From positions 116,449-180,448 of the forward strand of contig NZ_VNKO01000004.1 in NCBI RefSeq assembly GCF_008033445.1: a stretch of DNA of 64,000 bases, given 5' to 3'. Positions 43,569 through 52,187 of the stretch are shown here, one piece after another. Made by a program: the position numbers and the translations under genes. Below the pieces are notes generated by a model. The model saw only the letters and a list, made by a program, of their open reading frames with translations. It was not told where the DNA came from and made no database searches. Numbering within the stretch: position 1 is the first letter of the stretch; each line of letters opens with the position of its first letter. The stretch is from Vulcaniibacterium gelatinicum. GTDB taxonomy: Bacteria; Pseudomonadota; Gammaproteobacteria; Xanthomonadales; Xanthomonadaceae.

Positions 43569-44447
43569 ATGCCGGACAACCCGCAGGCCGCACCCGGCGG
43601 CCCGTTCCCGCTCCCCGACCACCGCGTGCTCGAGCTGGAGGGCCGCGACGCCGGGGCATTCGCCCACGCGCAGTTCATGAACGACGTGGCCGCGCTGCCC
43701 GTCGGCCAGTGGCAGTGGAACGGCTGGCTCACCCCGAAGGGACGGGTGATCGCGCTGTTCGCCCTGCTCAAGCTGGCGCCGGAACGCCTGTGGCTGCTGC
43801 TGCCCGACACCGATCCGCAGGAGCTGGCGGCGAAGCTGCAGCGCTACGTGTTCCGCAGCAAGGTCGCGTTGCGGCCGCGCACCGACTGCCTGGTGTCCGG
43901 CCGCTTCGCCGCGCCCGCGCGGGCGCAGGGGGCGACACTGCACGGCGACGATGCCGGCGTCGAACTCGACCTCTCCGCCGAAGGCGGGATGCGCACGCTC
44001 GAGATCCGCACCGGGGACGCCCCGGCGCTGCCGCCGTCGGCCGAGGCCGTCGCGCGCTGGGCCGCGTTCGACCTGCGCCATGGCCTGCCCCGCCTGCCCA
44101 CCTCGCAGGCGGAGGAGTGGACGCCACAGATGCTTTCACTGGAGCGGCTGCGCGCCTACAGCGTGAAGAAGGGCTGCTACCCGGGCCAGGAGATCGTCGC
44201 CCGCACCCACTTCCTCGGCCAGGCCAAGCGCGGCCTGGTCCTGTTCGAGGCCGACGCGCCGCTGCGCGCCGGCGAACAGGTGCATGACGGCGAGCGCTCG
44301 CTGGGTACCCTGGTCAGCGCGGTCGAGACCGACGCGCACGCCGTCGCCCTGGCGGTGCTGCCGCTGGAGCGCGAGCCCGGCCTCGCGCTGCGCGCCGGCG
44401 AGGTGCCCGTGCGCGAACGCCCGCTGTTCGACGGCCTGGCCCGCTAG
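43569..44447 (+). CDS. ygfZ: YgfZ/GcvT-domain protein (folate-binding, Fe-S cluster maintenance)
   Basis: A 292-residue protein with the aminomethyltransferase (GcvT) fold. The family motif K-G-C-Y-x-G-Q is seen in KKGCYPGQEIVARTH at about residue 200. The E. coli homologue helps to repair or maintain Fe-S enzymes with folate, which suits a place beside complex II genes. The ATG at 43569 has no Shine-Dalgarno sequence in front of it, so the message may be nearly leaderless or the start slightly different. Confidence 0.9.
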   Translation: MPDNPQAAPGGPFPLPDHRVLELEGRDAGAFAHAQFMNDVAALPVGQWQWNGWLTPKGRVIALFALLKLAPERLWLLLPDTDPQELAAKLQRYVFRSKVALRPRTDCLVSGRFAAPARAQGATLHGDDAGVELDLSAEGGMRTLEIRTGDAPALPPSAEAVARWAAFDLRHGLPRLPTSQAEEWTPQMLSLERLRAYSVKKGCYPGQEIVARTHFLGQAKRGLVLFEADAPLRAGEQVHDGERSLGTLVSAVETDAHAVALAVLPLEREPGLALRAGEVPVRERPLFDGLAR

Positions 44448-44574
44448 CGCACTGTCGGAATACGGCCTGCGGGCGAAACCGGGGAAGACCGTGCCGAACG
44501 GTCGCACGGGACCACCGCAGGAGGACCACGCCGCCAAACCGGCACGCACGCAAAGCCCTCGCGAGCCCGGGTTG

Positions 44575-44580
44575 TATAGT
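44575..44580 (+). promoter_or_regulatory. Candidate -10 box before the lipoprotein/effector pair
   Basis: TATAGT (preceded by TTG) stands 37 bases before the lipoprotein ATG, but no convincing -35 box is present. The 169-base gap 44448-44616 otherwise holds only a weak stem (CCGTGC/GCACGG, 44489-44509) that might end ygfZ transcription. No open frame was recognised in it. Confidence 0.3.
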
Positions 44581-44616
44581 CCTGCGCAGACCATCCATGC
44601 CGCAAGGACGACACGC

Positions 44617-45405
44617 ATGCCTGCCCGGAATACTCCCCTTCTTCTCGTTTCGCTCGCGCTGGGCGGCTGCGCACATGCGCCCATGCCGACGTCTTCCGGC
44701 CAACTTTCCAGGGAGGAACCCGTCACCGAAATGCAAGTTGGATCGACTGAGCCGTTGGACGAGAATGGCACCGCCTACGATGTCGCCGCCAGTGCGGTGG
44801 CCCTGGCGGCAATCCCACGAACGAAGGCGCAGCTGTGCAGCTTGAGCATGATCGCTGCACTGGCACTTGCCGCGTGCGCAAGCTCGCCTCCGGCGTCTGA
44901 ACTTCGAATCGCCGCGCCTGCGGCCGAGGCAGCCCGGGCTGGCGCAGAGCCGGTGGCCACAGACGCCCCATTCCCCGACGCATCCGGCCCGTTCGCTGGC
45001 GTCTGGCAGGCCTGCGACGATACCTCGATGCCGGAGCAATGCAGCCGCTACGTGCTGCAGCAACGCGGCGAACGCATCTGTGGAATCTGGTCCTACTTCG
45101 CATCTGGCGCTCTGTACCAAGGCAGGATCGTAGGGCGCGCTCTCTCGACGACCGAGGCCCGGCGCACGCGAATTTGCGGCCGCCCTGGCAGCGAAACCCG
45201 CACTGCCTGCGAGGCGGGGTGGGAAGCCATCGACAGGCCCTTGCGTCTTTGCGACGGGAAACTCGGTGATCTCGACGGCGAGGACGGTGCGTGCTTCGCC
45301 GATTTCGAACGGGCGGAAGACGCTGCGACGGACATGCATGCGCTGTCCGAAGCGCCATGGATGCAAGCCTGCCTGGCAGGCAACGAACAGGCAGAGGTGC
45401 CATGA
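44617..45405 (+). CDS. Candidate X-Tfi immunity lipoprotein with two lipobox signals
   Basis: The 262-residue frame is not like any enzyme I know. It begins with a lipoprotein signal (lipobox ALGG-C18) and has a second, internal one: M78 followed by a hydrophobic run and LAA-C87. The mature domain after C87 is Cys-rich, with eight or so Cys and motifs WQACDD, GIWSYFASGALYQGR. It probably folds in the periplasm with disulfides. AAGGA precedes the ATG at 44617. The stop overlaps the next gene by ATGA. By analogy with X-Tfe/X-Tfi pairs of Xanthomonas and Stenotrophomonas, I infer that it protects the cell from the downstream effector. The true start could be 44848 (185 residues). Confidence 0.6.
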   Translation: MPARNTPLLLVSLALGGCAHAPMPTSSGQLSREEPVTEMQVGSTEPLDENGTAYDVAASAVALAAIPRTKAQLCSLSMIAALALAACASSPPASELRIAAPAAEAARAGAEPVATDAPFPDASGPFAGVWQACDDTSMPEQCSRYVLQQRGERICGIWSYFASGALYQGRIVGRALSTTEARRTRICGRPGSETRTACEAGWEAIDRPLRLCDGKLGDLDGEDGACFADFERAEDAATDMHALSEAPWMQACLAGNEQAEVP

Positions 45406-47037
45406 CCAATCCGACCCCGTTGACAGAGGAAGATCTGAAGGCTGCAGCATACTTCGCTGTCGGCGTGACGTCCGAGGGCAGCATCGGCGGCCTCGACGTG
45501 TCCTACCGCCTGAGCTTCTCCGGCAACGTGCTGGCCGGCGGGCGCATGGATCCGGTGGGCAACAGCGGATATTCGTTCGGAACGCTGCAGATTGACCTGG
45601 GCCAGCATCCCGAAGTGGCGCGCGCTCGACAGCTACCGGCACTGGGCGGCGAAACAGCCAGATCGCGCCGTACTGGAACTGGCGCCCGGTGCATACGACA
45701 ACATGCTCACGGCGCTGCAGCGCACCGGCCGCGAGATGCGCGCGGCCGGCGCGGTTGACATCGACCGCACCAATCTCGACCGCTTCCTCGCGTCCGATGC
45801 GGGACGGACCTTCGTCCACGGGCTGGACACGCAGCACGTCAACAGAATGACTGCAGTTGACGCGGCGCGCGGCAACGGCGATTCCGCCATCGAACGCCTG
45901 CAGCGCACCGACCTCTACCGCAATGCCTCAAACGACGATCAGGCGCGGCTCGCCGGCATGTTCATGAAGCTGCAGAACCAGGCCGGCAACGGCTACTGGC
46001 CCAGCATCATGCGCCGCGTCGAGACCGGAAAGCTGACATCCGTGGATCAGGTCAAGGCTGCGATCGATGCCCTGTTGCCCAACCAACGCAATGGCCGCCC
46101 GGATTACATCCAGAGCGGCGCAGACAACGCGCTGCGCGGCATTGACGTGTTCAATGCACTGCGCAATACGGTGCCGAGGAATCCGCTGTCACGGGCATGG
46201 GCCAATGTGGTCGCGAACCCATTGGTCGGACCGGTTGCGGCGCACATGCCCAACCAGTCGAACCCGAACCTCGGTTTCGAGTACGACATGGTGCGCTCGC
46301 TGTTCCTCACCCCAGAGGCATCCGTCCGCTTCATCCGCGCACTTGACCGCGGCATCACGCTGTCCGAGGGCGAGCCTCAGATCCGCAACGGCAGACGCCA
46401 AGCCGGCTACTACGTGTCGGGCAACGATTTCGTGCACTGGAACCGGAACGGGCAGGGCTATGCGTACATCAGCGGCCAGTGGAGCCGCATCAACCCCGAC
46501 GATCTGCAGTCGGTGCGGACCCGTGACGGGGTAGTGGAGCTGCACATGACCGGCCAGGGCGGCCGAATCACCACCTTGCTGCGCGTGGATCCGCGCACCC
46601 CCGCCGACCCCGGCCATCCGGACCACGCGCTACTCGAGACGCTGCGCGTACACGTGCGTGCGCTGGACCGGCAGGCCGGCAAGGGCTGGGACGAGTACAG
46701 CGACCGCCTGGCCGCCAGCGCCCTGGTCATGGCCAAACGGATGGGCTTCACCGCGCGGGACGAGCTGCACCTGGCCTGCAACCGGGCCACGGAGCGGTAC
46801 GCGGCCGGCGAGATCCTGCATCTGGCCCGCACCGGCCCGTACGCCAGTGCCGATCCGGCGGCCAACCTTGCGCGGATGCCCACGGCGGAGGCCTTGTCGC
46901 AGCCGGCCGACATGCGCTATCGGCAGGCCGAGGACATCAACGCCGCGCAGGCGCGTGCCCAAACCATGCCGCTGGCATGGCAGCAGGCACCGGGATCCGA
47001 CGAGCTCGCCCGCGGCGGGCACGGGCGGCGGATGTAG
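45402..47037 (+). pseudogene. XVIPCD type IV secretion effector (X-Tfe), frame broken
   Basis: The first frame runs from ATG 45402 to about codon 73. The rest continues one frame on, to TAG at 47035-47037. Joined, it would be about 545 residues. The N-terminal part (SEGSIGGLDVSYRLSFSG; GNSGYSFGTLQIDLGQHP) resembles, from memory, the lysozyme-like region of XVIPCD proteins, with E of SEG a possible catalytic acid. From about 46590 on (DPGHPDHALLETLRVHVRAL, then KGWDEYSDRLAASAL) the pattern fits XVIPCD, the C-terminal signal of the Xanthomonas-type T4SS. The break is at GCGCGCGC, 45618-45625; one more GC restores the frame. It could be real decay, phase variation or a sequencing error. The second half keeps long, normal coding. 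Confidence 0.7.
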
Positions 47038-47055
47038 CCGGGCAGTCCTCCGCCC

Positions 47056-49329
47056 TCAGGCCCGCGCCAGCTCGTCCGCCGCGGCGACGATGTCGGCTTC
47101 CGACGGGATCACCAGGAACGCGGCGCCGGCCAGCGGGGTGTAGGTGTCGGCGCCGACCACGCGCTTGAACGGACGCGCACCGTAACCGCCCTCGACGATC
47201 GCGGTGATGATGCCCTCGCCCACGCCGGCGCTGCGGCGGCCCTCGTCCACGATCAGGATGCGCCTGGCGGTGCTGGCCTGCTCGCGGATGTACGCCTCGT
47301 TGAGCGGCACCAGCCAGCGCAGGTCCACCACCCGCACCTTCCAGCCGTGCTTGCGCTCGATCTCGCGCGCGGCGCGCAGGCTCATCGGCACGCCGTTGCC
47401 GAAGGTGAACACCACCAGGTCGTCGCCCTCGCCGTACACCCGGCCCTCGCCGTACGGCATCGCCTGGTCCGGCGCCGGGTATTCGGTCAGCCACAGGCCG
47501 TCGCCGGGCTCGTACAGGTCCTTGGTCATGTACAGCGCGATCGGCTCCAGGAACGCGCACACGCGGCCGTCCACCTTCGCCATCGCCGCCAGCGTGCGCA
47601 GCATCAGCGCCGCGTCGTCGCCGCGCGAGGGGCAGCCGACGACCAGGCCCGGGATGTCGCGCAGCGCGGTGATCGAGTTGTCGTTGTGGAAATGGCCGCC
47701 GAACCCGCGCTGGTAGCCCAGCGAGGCGATGCGCATCACCATCGGATTGCGGTACTGGCCGTTGCTGAAGAACTGCAGCGAGCAGGCCTCGCCGCGGATC
47801 TGGTCGCAGGCGTTGTGGAAGTAGGCCAGGTACTGGATCTCGGGGAACGGCAGCATCCCCATGTTGGCGTAGCCCTGCGCCAGGCCCAGGATCATGGTCT
47901 CGTCGAGCAGGGTGTTGAACACGCGACGCGGGCCGAAGGCCTTGTACAGGCCCTTGGTCACCGTGTACACGCCGCCCTTCTGCGCCACGTCCTCGCCGAA
48001 CAGCAGCGCCTCGGGGTACTTGCAGAACAGGTCGTGCAGGGCGTTGTTGATCTGGATGGCCAGGTGCCGCGGCGGCTGCCTTTCCGGCAGTTTCGCCTCG
48101 CCGCCGAACGCCTGCTGCCGGCGCTCGGCGTAATCGGCGCGGGCGGCCTCGGCAGCCACCGCGTCCGGCGTGTGCGGCGCCAGCGGCGCCACCACCTCCT
48201 CCAGCGTCTGCAGCTTCGGCCGGCGGTCGGCCTCCTCCGCGGCGGCGAAGCAGCGCTTGCGGATGTCCTCGTACAGCGCCAGCACCTCGTCCTTCGACAT
48301 CAGCCCGGATTCGAGCGCGATCGCGGCAGAACGCAGCAGCGGATCGGTGGCCTCGACCGCGCACAGTTCCTCGATCGAGCGCCACTCGATCTCGAAGTCG
48401 GTGCCGGCGTGGCCCATGATCCGGGTGGTGCGCAGGTGCAGGAAGGTCGGGCGGCGCGTGCGCCGGCAGTGCTCCACCGCGGCCTGCACGTCGCCGTAGC
48501 CGGCGGCGAGGTCCAGGCCGTCGGCGTAGAAGTAGTCCAGCCCGTCCATGTCGCGGAAGCGGTTGGCGATCCAGCCGCTGGGCGTCTTCACCGAGATGCC
48601 GATGCCGTTGTCCTCGCACACGAACAGCACCGGCGCCGGCAGCTTCTGGTACGCGGTCCAGGCCGCGGCGTTGAACGCGGTCTGGGCGGTGGCGTGGTTG
48701 GCCGAGGCGTCGCCGAAGGAGCAGACCACGATGCTGTCCTGCGGCACCGGCAAGGTGTGGCCGATGCGCGGCGCGGCCTCGATCGCGACCGCGGTGCCCA
48801 GCGCCTTGGGCAGGTGCGAGGCGATGGTGGAGGTCTGCGGCAGCACCCACAGCGGCTTGCTGCCCCACACCTTGTGCCGGCCGCCGCTGGCCGGATCCTC
48901 GGCGCTGGCGGCGAAGCTCAGCGCCGAATCCATGATCGGGTCCATGCCCGGCAGCTTGCGGAAGCGCTCGGCCATGAAGCCGCCGGAGCGGTAGTGCAGG
49001 AACGCCGGGTCGGTGTGCCGGGTGAGCCGCGCCACCATCGCGTTGCCTTCGTGGCCGCTCGAACCGATGGTGTAGAAGACCTTGTTCTGCACCCGCAGCA
49101 CGCGCGCCATCAGGTCGAGGTGGCGCGAGATCAGCTGCGACTCGAACAGCTCGCGGAAGCCCTGCGCATCGAGCGCGCTGCCGTCCAGGATCGGTTCGTG
49201 CGCGGCCGGACGGACGTCGCGCGGGCCGTTCCAGCCCTTCACGAACTCGACGAAGTTCTGGTCGCAGATCTCGGCGCGGTTGACGCCCTTCATGCGGGCG
49301 GGGATCGGGTTCGGAACGGTGGCGAACAT
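47056..49329 (-). CDS. Fused E1 alpha-beta 2-oxoacid dehydrogenase (thiamine-diphosphate)
   Basis: A 757-residue protein that joins both E1 subunits of a branched-chain-type 2-oxoacid dehydrogenase. Residues 60-390 form the alpha part, with the thiamine-diphosphate motif GDASANHATAQTAFNAA ending in EDN. Residues 415-757 form the beta part (NNALHDLFCKYPEALLFGED; LLDETMILGLAQGYA). The start ATG 49329 has GGGAG 6 bases upstream. No E2 or E3 gene lies nearby, so the acyltransferase partner is encoded elsewhere. The substrate (branched-chain, pyruvate or acetoin) cannot be settled; branched-chain 2-oxoacids are my first choice. Confidence 0.85.
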   Translation of the reverse strand: MFATVPNPIPARMKGVNRAEICDQNFVEFVKGWNGPRDVRPAAHEPILDGSALDAQGFRELFESQLISRHLDLMARVLRVQNKVFYTIGSSGHEGNAMVARLTRHTDPAFLHYRSGGFMAERFRKLPGMDPIMDSALSFAASAEDPASGGRHKVWGSKPLWVLPQTSTIASHLPKALGTAVAIEAAPRIGHTLPVPQDSIVVCSFGDASANHATAQTAFNAAAWTAYQKLPAPVLFVCEDNGIGISVKTPSGWIANRFRDMDGLDYFYADGLDLAAGYGDVQAAVEHCRRTRRPTFLHLRTTRIMGHAGTDFEIEWRSIEELCAVEATDPLLRSAAIALESGLMSKDEVLALYEDIRKRCFAAAEEADRRPKLQTLEEVVAPLAPHTPDAVAAEAARADYAERRQQAFGGEAKLPERQPPRHLAIQINNALHDLFCKYPEALLFGEDVAQKGGVYTVTKGLYKAFGPRRVFNTLLDETMILGLAQGYANMGMLPFPEIQYLAYFHNACDQIRGEACSLQFFSNGQYRNPMVMRIASLGYQRGFGGHFHNDNSITALRDIPGLVVGCPSRGDDAALMLRTLAAMAKVDGRVCAFLEPIALYMTKDLYEPGDGLWLTEYPAPDQAMPYGEGRVYGEGDDLVVFTFGNGVPMSLRAAREIERKHGWKVRVVDLRWLVPLNEAYIREQASTARRILIVDEGRRSAGVGEGIITAIVEGGYGARPFKRVVGADTYTPLAGAAFLVIPSEADIVAAADELARA

Positions 49330-49339
49330 CGTGGTCTCC

Positions 49340-49362
49340 CCCTCTCCCGACGCGGGAGAGGG
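49340..49362. repeat. CCCTCTCCCG hairpin repeat between GNAT and E1 genes
   Basis: A perfect 10-bp stem (CCCTCTCCCG / CGGGAGAGGG) with a 3-base loop, in the 49-base gap between two minus-strand genes. It belongs to the widespread small intergenic hairpin type, and a related one is at 54593-54620. It may attenuate read-through from the GNAT gene into the E1 gene. Confidence 0.6.
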
Positions 49363-49378
49363 CTGCGGTGAAGGTGGA

Positions 49379-49939
49379 TCAGGTGGAACGGGTCGCCCCG
49401 AGGACCCGGCGCGCGCGCCATTCCTCGCGGGTCTGGCCCCAGATCTCGATCGGGTGCGAGTCCAGCGGCGCCGGCAGCCGACCCGGGCCGCGCAGGCGCG
49501 AACCGAGCCGGCGCGCGACCGCCTGCGAGGCGAGGTTGTCCGGGGCGATGGAATGGATCACCTCGATCCAGCCCAGCACCTCGAAGGCCCAGTCCATCGC
49601 CGCCGCACAGGCCTCGGTGGCGTAACCCTTGCCCCAGGCGTCGGGGTGGAAGGCGTAGCCCACTTCCGTGCCCGGCCAGCCGTCCGGATACCACGGCCCG
49701 GCCTGTCCCACCCACAGGCCGCTCGCCTTCTCGACCACCGAGAACATGGCGAAGCCCTGCAGCATCCAGGCCCCCGGCATCTGCAGGAACCGGCGCCAGG
49801 CGTCGCCGCGCGTGAGCGGGCCGCCGATGTGGTGCGAGCCTTCATGCGCGAACAGCTCCGCGTAGCGGTCGAAATCCTCGATCCGCGGCAGGCGCAGGAT
49901 CAGGCGCTCGGTTTCGAGCTGCACGTCGGGAACGTTCAT
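49379..49939 (-). CDS. GNAT-family N-acetyltransferase (RimJ/RimL-like)
   Basis: A 186-residue acetyltransferase of the RimJ/RimL type. The N-terminal LETERLILRLPRIEDF is the usual first strand and helix, and the acetyl-CoA loop is GYAFHPDAWGKGYATEA at about residues 94-110. The substrate is unknown. It lies 36 bases after the glutaryl-CoA dehydrogenase gene and is probably co-transcribed with it. Confidence 0.85.
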   Translation of the reverse strand: MNVPDVQLETERLILRLPRIEDFDRYAELFAHEGSHHIGGPLTRGDAWRRFLQMPGAWMLQGFAMFSVVEKASGLWVGQAGPWYPDGWPGTEVGYAFHPDAWGKGYATEACAAAMDWAFEVLGWIEVIHSIAPDNLASQAVARRLGSRLRGPGRLPAPLDSHPIEIWGQTREEWRARRVLGATRST

Positions 49940-49975
49940 GGGCCACCCTGGCGCCCGCCTGCGCGGGCGCGACGC

Positions 49976-51139
49976 TCAGAACGCGTTGATCCCGGTCAGC
50001 TCGCGGCCGATCACTAGCTGGTGCACGGTCTCGGTGCCCTCGTAGGTGATCACCGACTCCAGGTTCAGGGCGTGGCGGATCGCGGCGTGCTCGGTGGTGA
50101 TGCCGGCGCCGCCGAGCAGGTCGCGGCATTCGCGGGCGATGTCGATGGCCATGCGGCAGTTGTTCCACTTGGCCAGGCTGACCTGCTGCGGCTGCATCCG
50201 GCCGGCGTCCTTGAGGCGGCCGAGCTGGAGGCTGAGCAGCTGCGCCAGGGTGATCCGGCGCGCCATGTCGGCGAGCTTGATCTGCGCGCTCTGGGTGGCG
50301 GCGACCGGGCGCCCGAACAGCACGCGCTCCCTGGAATAGTTCAGGGCCTCGTCCAGGCACGCGATCGCGGCACCGATCGGGCCCCAGGTGATGCCGTAGC
50401 GGGCCTGGGTCAGGCAGCCGAGCGGGCCCTTCAGGCCCTTCACGTTCGGCAGGCGGTTGGCCTCCGGCACGCGTACGTTGTCGAAGTACAGCGCGCTGGT
50501 CACCGAGGCGCGCAGGCTCATCTTGTGCTTGATCTCCTGCGCGGCGAAGCCCGCCATGCCCTTCTCGACCACGAAGCCCTGGATGCCCTCGTCGGTCTGC
50601 GCCCAGACGATGGCGATGTCGGCCAGGTTGCCGTTGGTGATCCACATCTTGGCGCCGTTGAGGACCCAGTCGCCGCCGTCGCGGCGCGCGTGGGTCTTCA
50701 TGTTGGCCGGGTCGGAACCGCCGTGCGGCTCGGTCAGGCCGAAGCAGCCGATCACCTTGCCCTTGGCCATGTCCGGCAGCCAGCGCATGCGCTGTTCCTC
50801 GCTGCCGTAGGCGTAGATCGGGTACATGCACAGCGAGGACTGCACGCTGACGAAGCTGCGGATGCCCGAGTCGCCGCGCTCGAGCTCCTGGCAGATCAGG
50901 CCGTAGCTGACCGCGTTGAGGCCGGCGCAGCCGTACTGTTCCGGCAGCGACGAACCGAGCAGGCCGAGCTCGGCGATCTCCGGGATCAGTTCCTTCGGGA
51001 AGCGGCCCTCGTCGAAGCAGTCGCCGATGATCGGCAGCACCCGCTCGTCGGTGAAGCGGGCCACGGTGTCCTGCACCGCGCGCTCTTCTTCGGACAGCAG
51101 GGAGCGGACGTCGTAGAGGTCGTAGGGGTGCAGGGCCAT
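49976..51139 (-). CDS. gcdH: Glutaryl-CoA dehydrogenase
   Basis: An FAD enzyme of the acyl-CoA dehydrogenase family that converts glutaryl-CoA to crotonyl-CoA with loss of CO2, in lysine and tryptophan breakdown. Within the family, the segment GLTEPHGGSDPANMKTHA and the end YEGTETVHQLVIGRELTGIN point to the GCDH group. The catalytic base is E367. The length of 387 residues is usual. A TAGAAT about 30 bases upstream (51170-51175, minus strand) may be its -10 box. No clear ribosome site was seen. Confidence 0.9.
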   Translation of the reverse strand: MALHPYDLYDVRSLLSEEERAVQDTVARFTDERVLPIIGDCFDEGRFPKELIPEIAELGLLGSSLPEQYGCAGLNAVSYGLICQELERGDSGIRSFVSVQSSLCMYPIYAYGSEEQRMRWLPDMAKGKVIGCFGLTEPHGGSDPANMKTHARRDGGDWVLNGAKMWITNGNLADIAIVWAQTDEGIQGFVVEKGMAGFAAQEIKHKMSLRASVTSALYFDNVRVPEANRLPNVKGLKGPLGCLTQARYGITWGPIGAAIACLDEALNYSRERVLFGRPVAATQSAQIKLADMARRITLAQLLSLQLGRLKDAGRMQPQQVSLAKWNNCRMAIDIARECRDLLGGAGITTEHAAIRHALNLESVITYEGTETVHQLVIGRELTGINAF

Positions 51140-51194
51140 GGCGCGGTCTGGTCGGGAGGAAAGCCCGACATTCTATCGGAGGCCCGGAACGAAA

Positions 51195-51220
51195 ACGGGG
51201 CCGGATCGCTCCGGCCCCGT
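51195..51220 (-). terminator. Terminator of the glycine-zipper gene
   Basis: An 11-bp stem (ACGGGGCCGGA / TCCGGCCCCGT) with a 4-base loop. On the minus strand it is followed by TTTTCGTTCC, giving a short U tract. It separates the glycine-zipper gene from gcdH, so the two are not one transcription unit. Confidence 0.75.
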
Positions 51221-51243
51221 CCGTCGGTCGCGCGCCCGCAGGG

Positions 51244-52059
51244 TCAGCCGCGGTCGCCGCCGTCCACCGACGCCACCTGGGTGACGACCTTGCCGTCGAT
51301 CACCGGCAGGCGCTCGCCCGGCTGGTCCTCCATCCGGATCGTCTGCTCCCGGCCGTCGTAACGGTAGGTCACGTCGTAGGCGACGACCTTGTCCTCGGTG
51401 CCCAGCGAGATCCGGCTGCCCGGCTTGCTGCCGGTGCGCATGGTGCCGATGGTGCCGTCCGGCGTGCGGTAGGTGACGTTCCAGGCCACCGTGCGGCTGG
51501 TGGTGCTGGTGTCGTTGACCGTGCGGCACTGCCGCTCGGTGCGGGTCACCACCTGGCCGCCCACGTGGTTGCGGTCCATGCGGTTGCCGATGTAGCCGCC
51601 GGCCGCGGCGCCGGCCGCGGTGGCGAGCTTGCGGCCGCTGCCGTCGCCCACCTGGTTGCCGATCACGCCGCCGATGATCGCGCCGGCCACGGTGCCGCCG
51701 ACGTTGCCGTCGCGCTCGGGCAGGCGCTCCTGCACCACGACGTCCTGGCACACCTGGCGCGGCGTGGTGGTGGTGCTGGTTTCGCGCACCGGCTCGGTGC
51801 CGATCACGGTCGCATACAGCGGCTGCTTCTCGGTGATCGGCTGCACGCGCACCACCTCGGCGTACTCGAGGCGGCCGCCGGCCGGGATGCTGTCGTCGGC
51901 GGCCAGGTCCGCGCCCGCGTCGAGTCCGGTCGCCTGTTCCGGCACGGCCGCGGCATCGCCGGCATCGCGCGACGCCCGGTTGTTCATGAAGGCCGCGGTG
52001 GCGACGCCGCCGACCAGCAGCGCGGCCAACGCGACGGCCAGGGTGTTGTTCTTCAACAT
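51244..52059 (-). CDS. Glycine-zipper 2TM envelope protein
   Basis: A 271-residue envelope protein. Residues 1-24 form an uncleaved anchor or signal segment (NNTLAVALAALLVGGVATAA). The middle has a glycine-zipper pair (GGTVAGAIIGGVIGNQVGDG, then TAAGAAAGGYIGNRMD) typical of the Rick_17kDa/SlyB-like group. The C-terminal half is a beta-rich repeat region with VAWNVTYRTPDG and VAYDVTYRYDG as two related strands. No lipobox cysteine follows the signal. Start ATG behind AGGAGG. The function is unknown; envelope integrity is the usual suggestion for the family. Confidence 0.8.
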   Translation of the reverse strand: MLKNNTLAVALAALLVGGVATAAFMNNRASRDAGDAAAVPEQATGLDAGADLAADDSIPAGGRLEYAEVVRVQPITEKQPLYATVIGTEPVRETSTTTTPRQVCQDVVVQERLPERDGNVGGTVAGAIIGGVIGNQVGDGSGRKLATAAGAAAGGYIGNRMDRNHVGGQVVTRTERQCRTVNDTSTTSRTVAWNVTYRTPDGTIGTMRTGSKPGSRISLGTEDKVVAYDVTYRYDGREQTIRMEDQPGERLPVIDGKVVTQVASVDGGDRG

Positions 52060-52187
52060 GTGGCCTCCTGTGCGGGTGCACGCCCGCGTCCTGGGTTCGG
52101 GGCCGATTGCAGCACCGGCAAGCTGAACCAGCCCTCCACGCGGCGGGGCATGGCTTGCCGGAAACTGAATCGGCGGCCGGCGCGTGC

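Noticed and set aside
43364..43810. A 148-codon version of the DUF1674 gene with a start inside ygfZ.
   Set aside because: The N-terminal 90 codons are antisense to conserved ygfZ sequence and unlike DUF1674 proteins; the GTG at 43540 is more fitting.
45615..45630. Programmed ribosomal frameshift in the effector gene.
   Set aside because: No slippery heptamer, stop-codon context or downstream pseudoknot is evident; a GC-repeat slip explains the change more simply.
45592..47037. A separate gene starting at TTG 45592 (MTWASIP...).
   Set aside because: The first residues are the out-of-frame reading of DLGQHPEVA, and no ribosome site precedes it. It is the 3' part of the broken effector gene.
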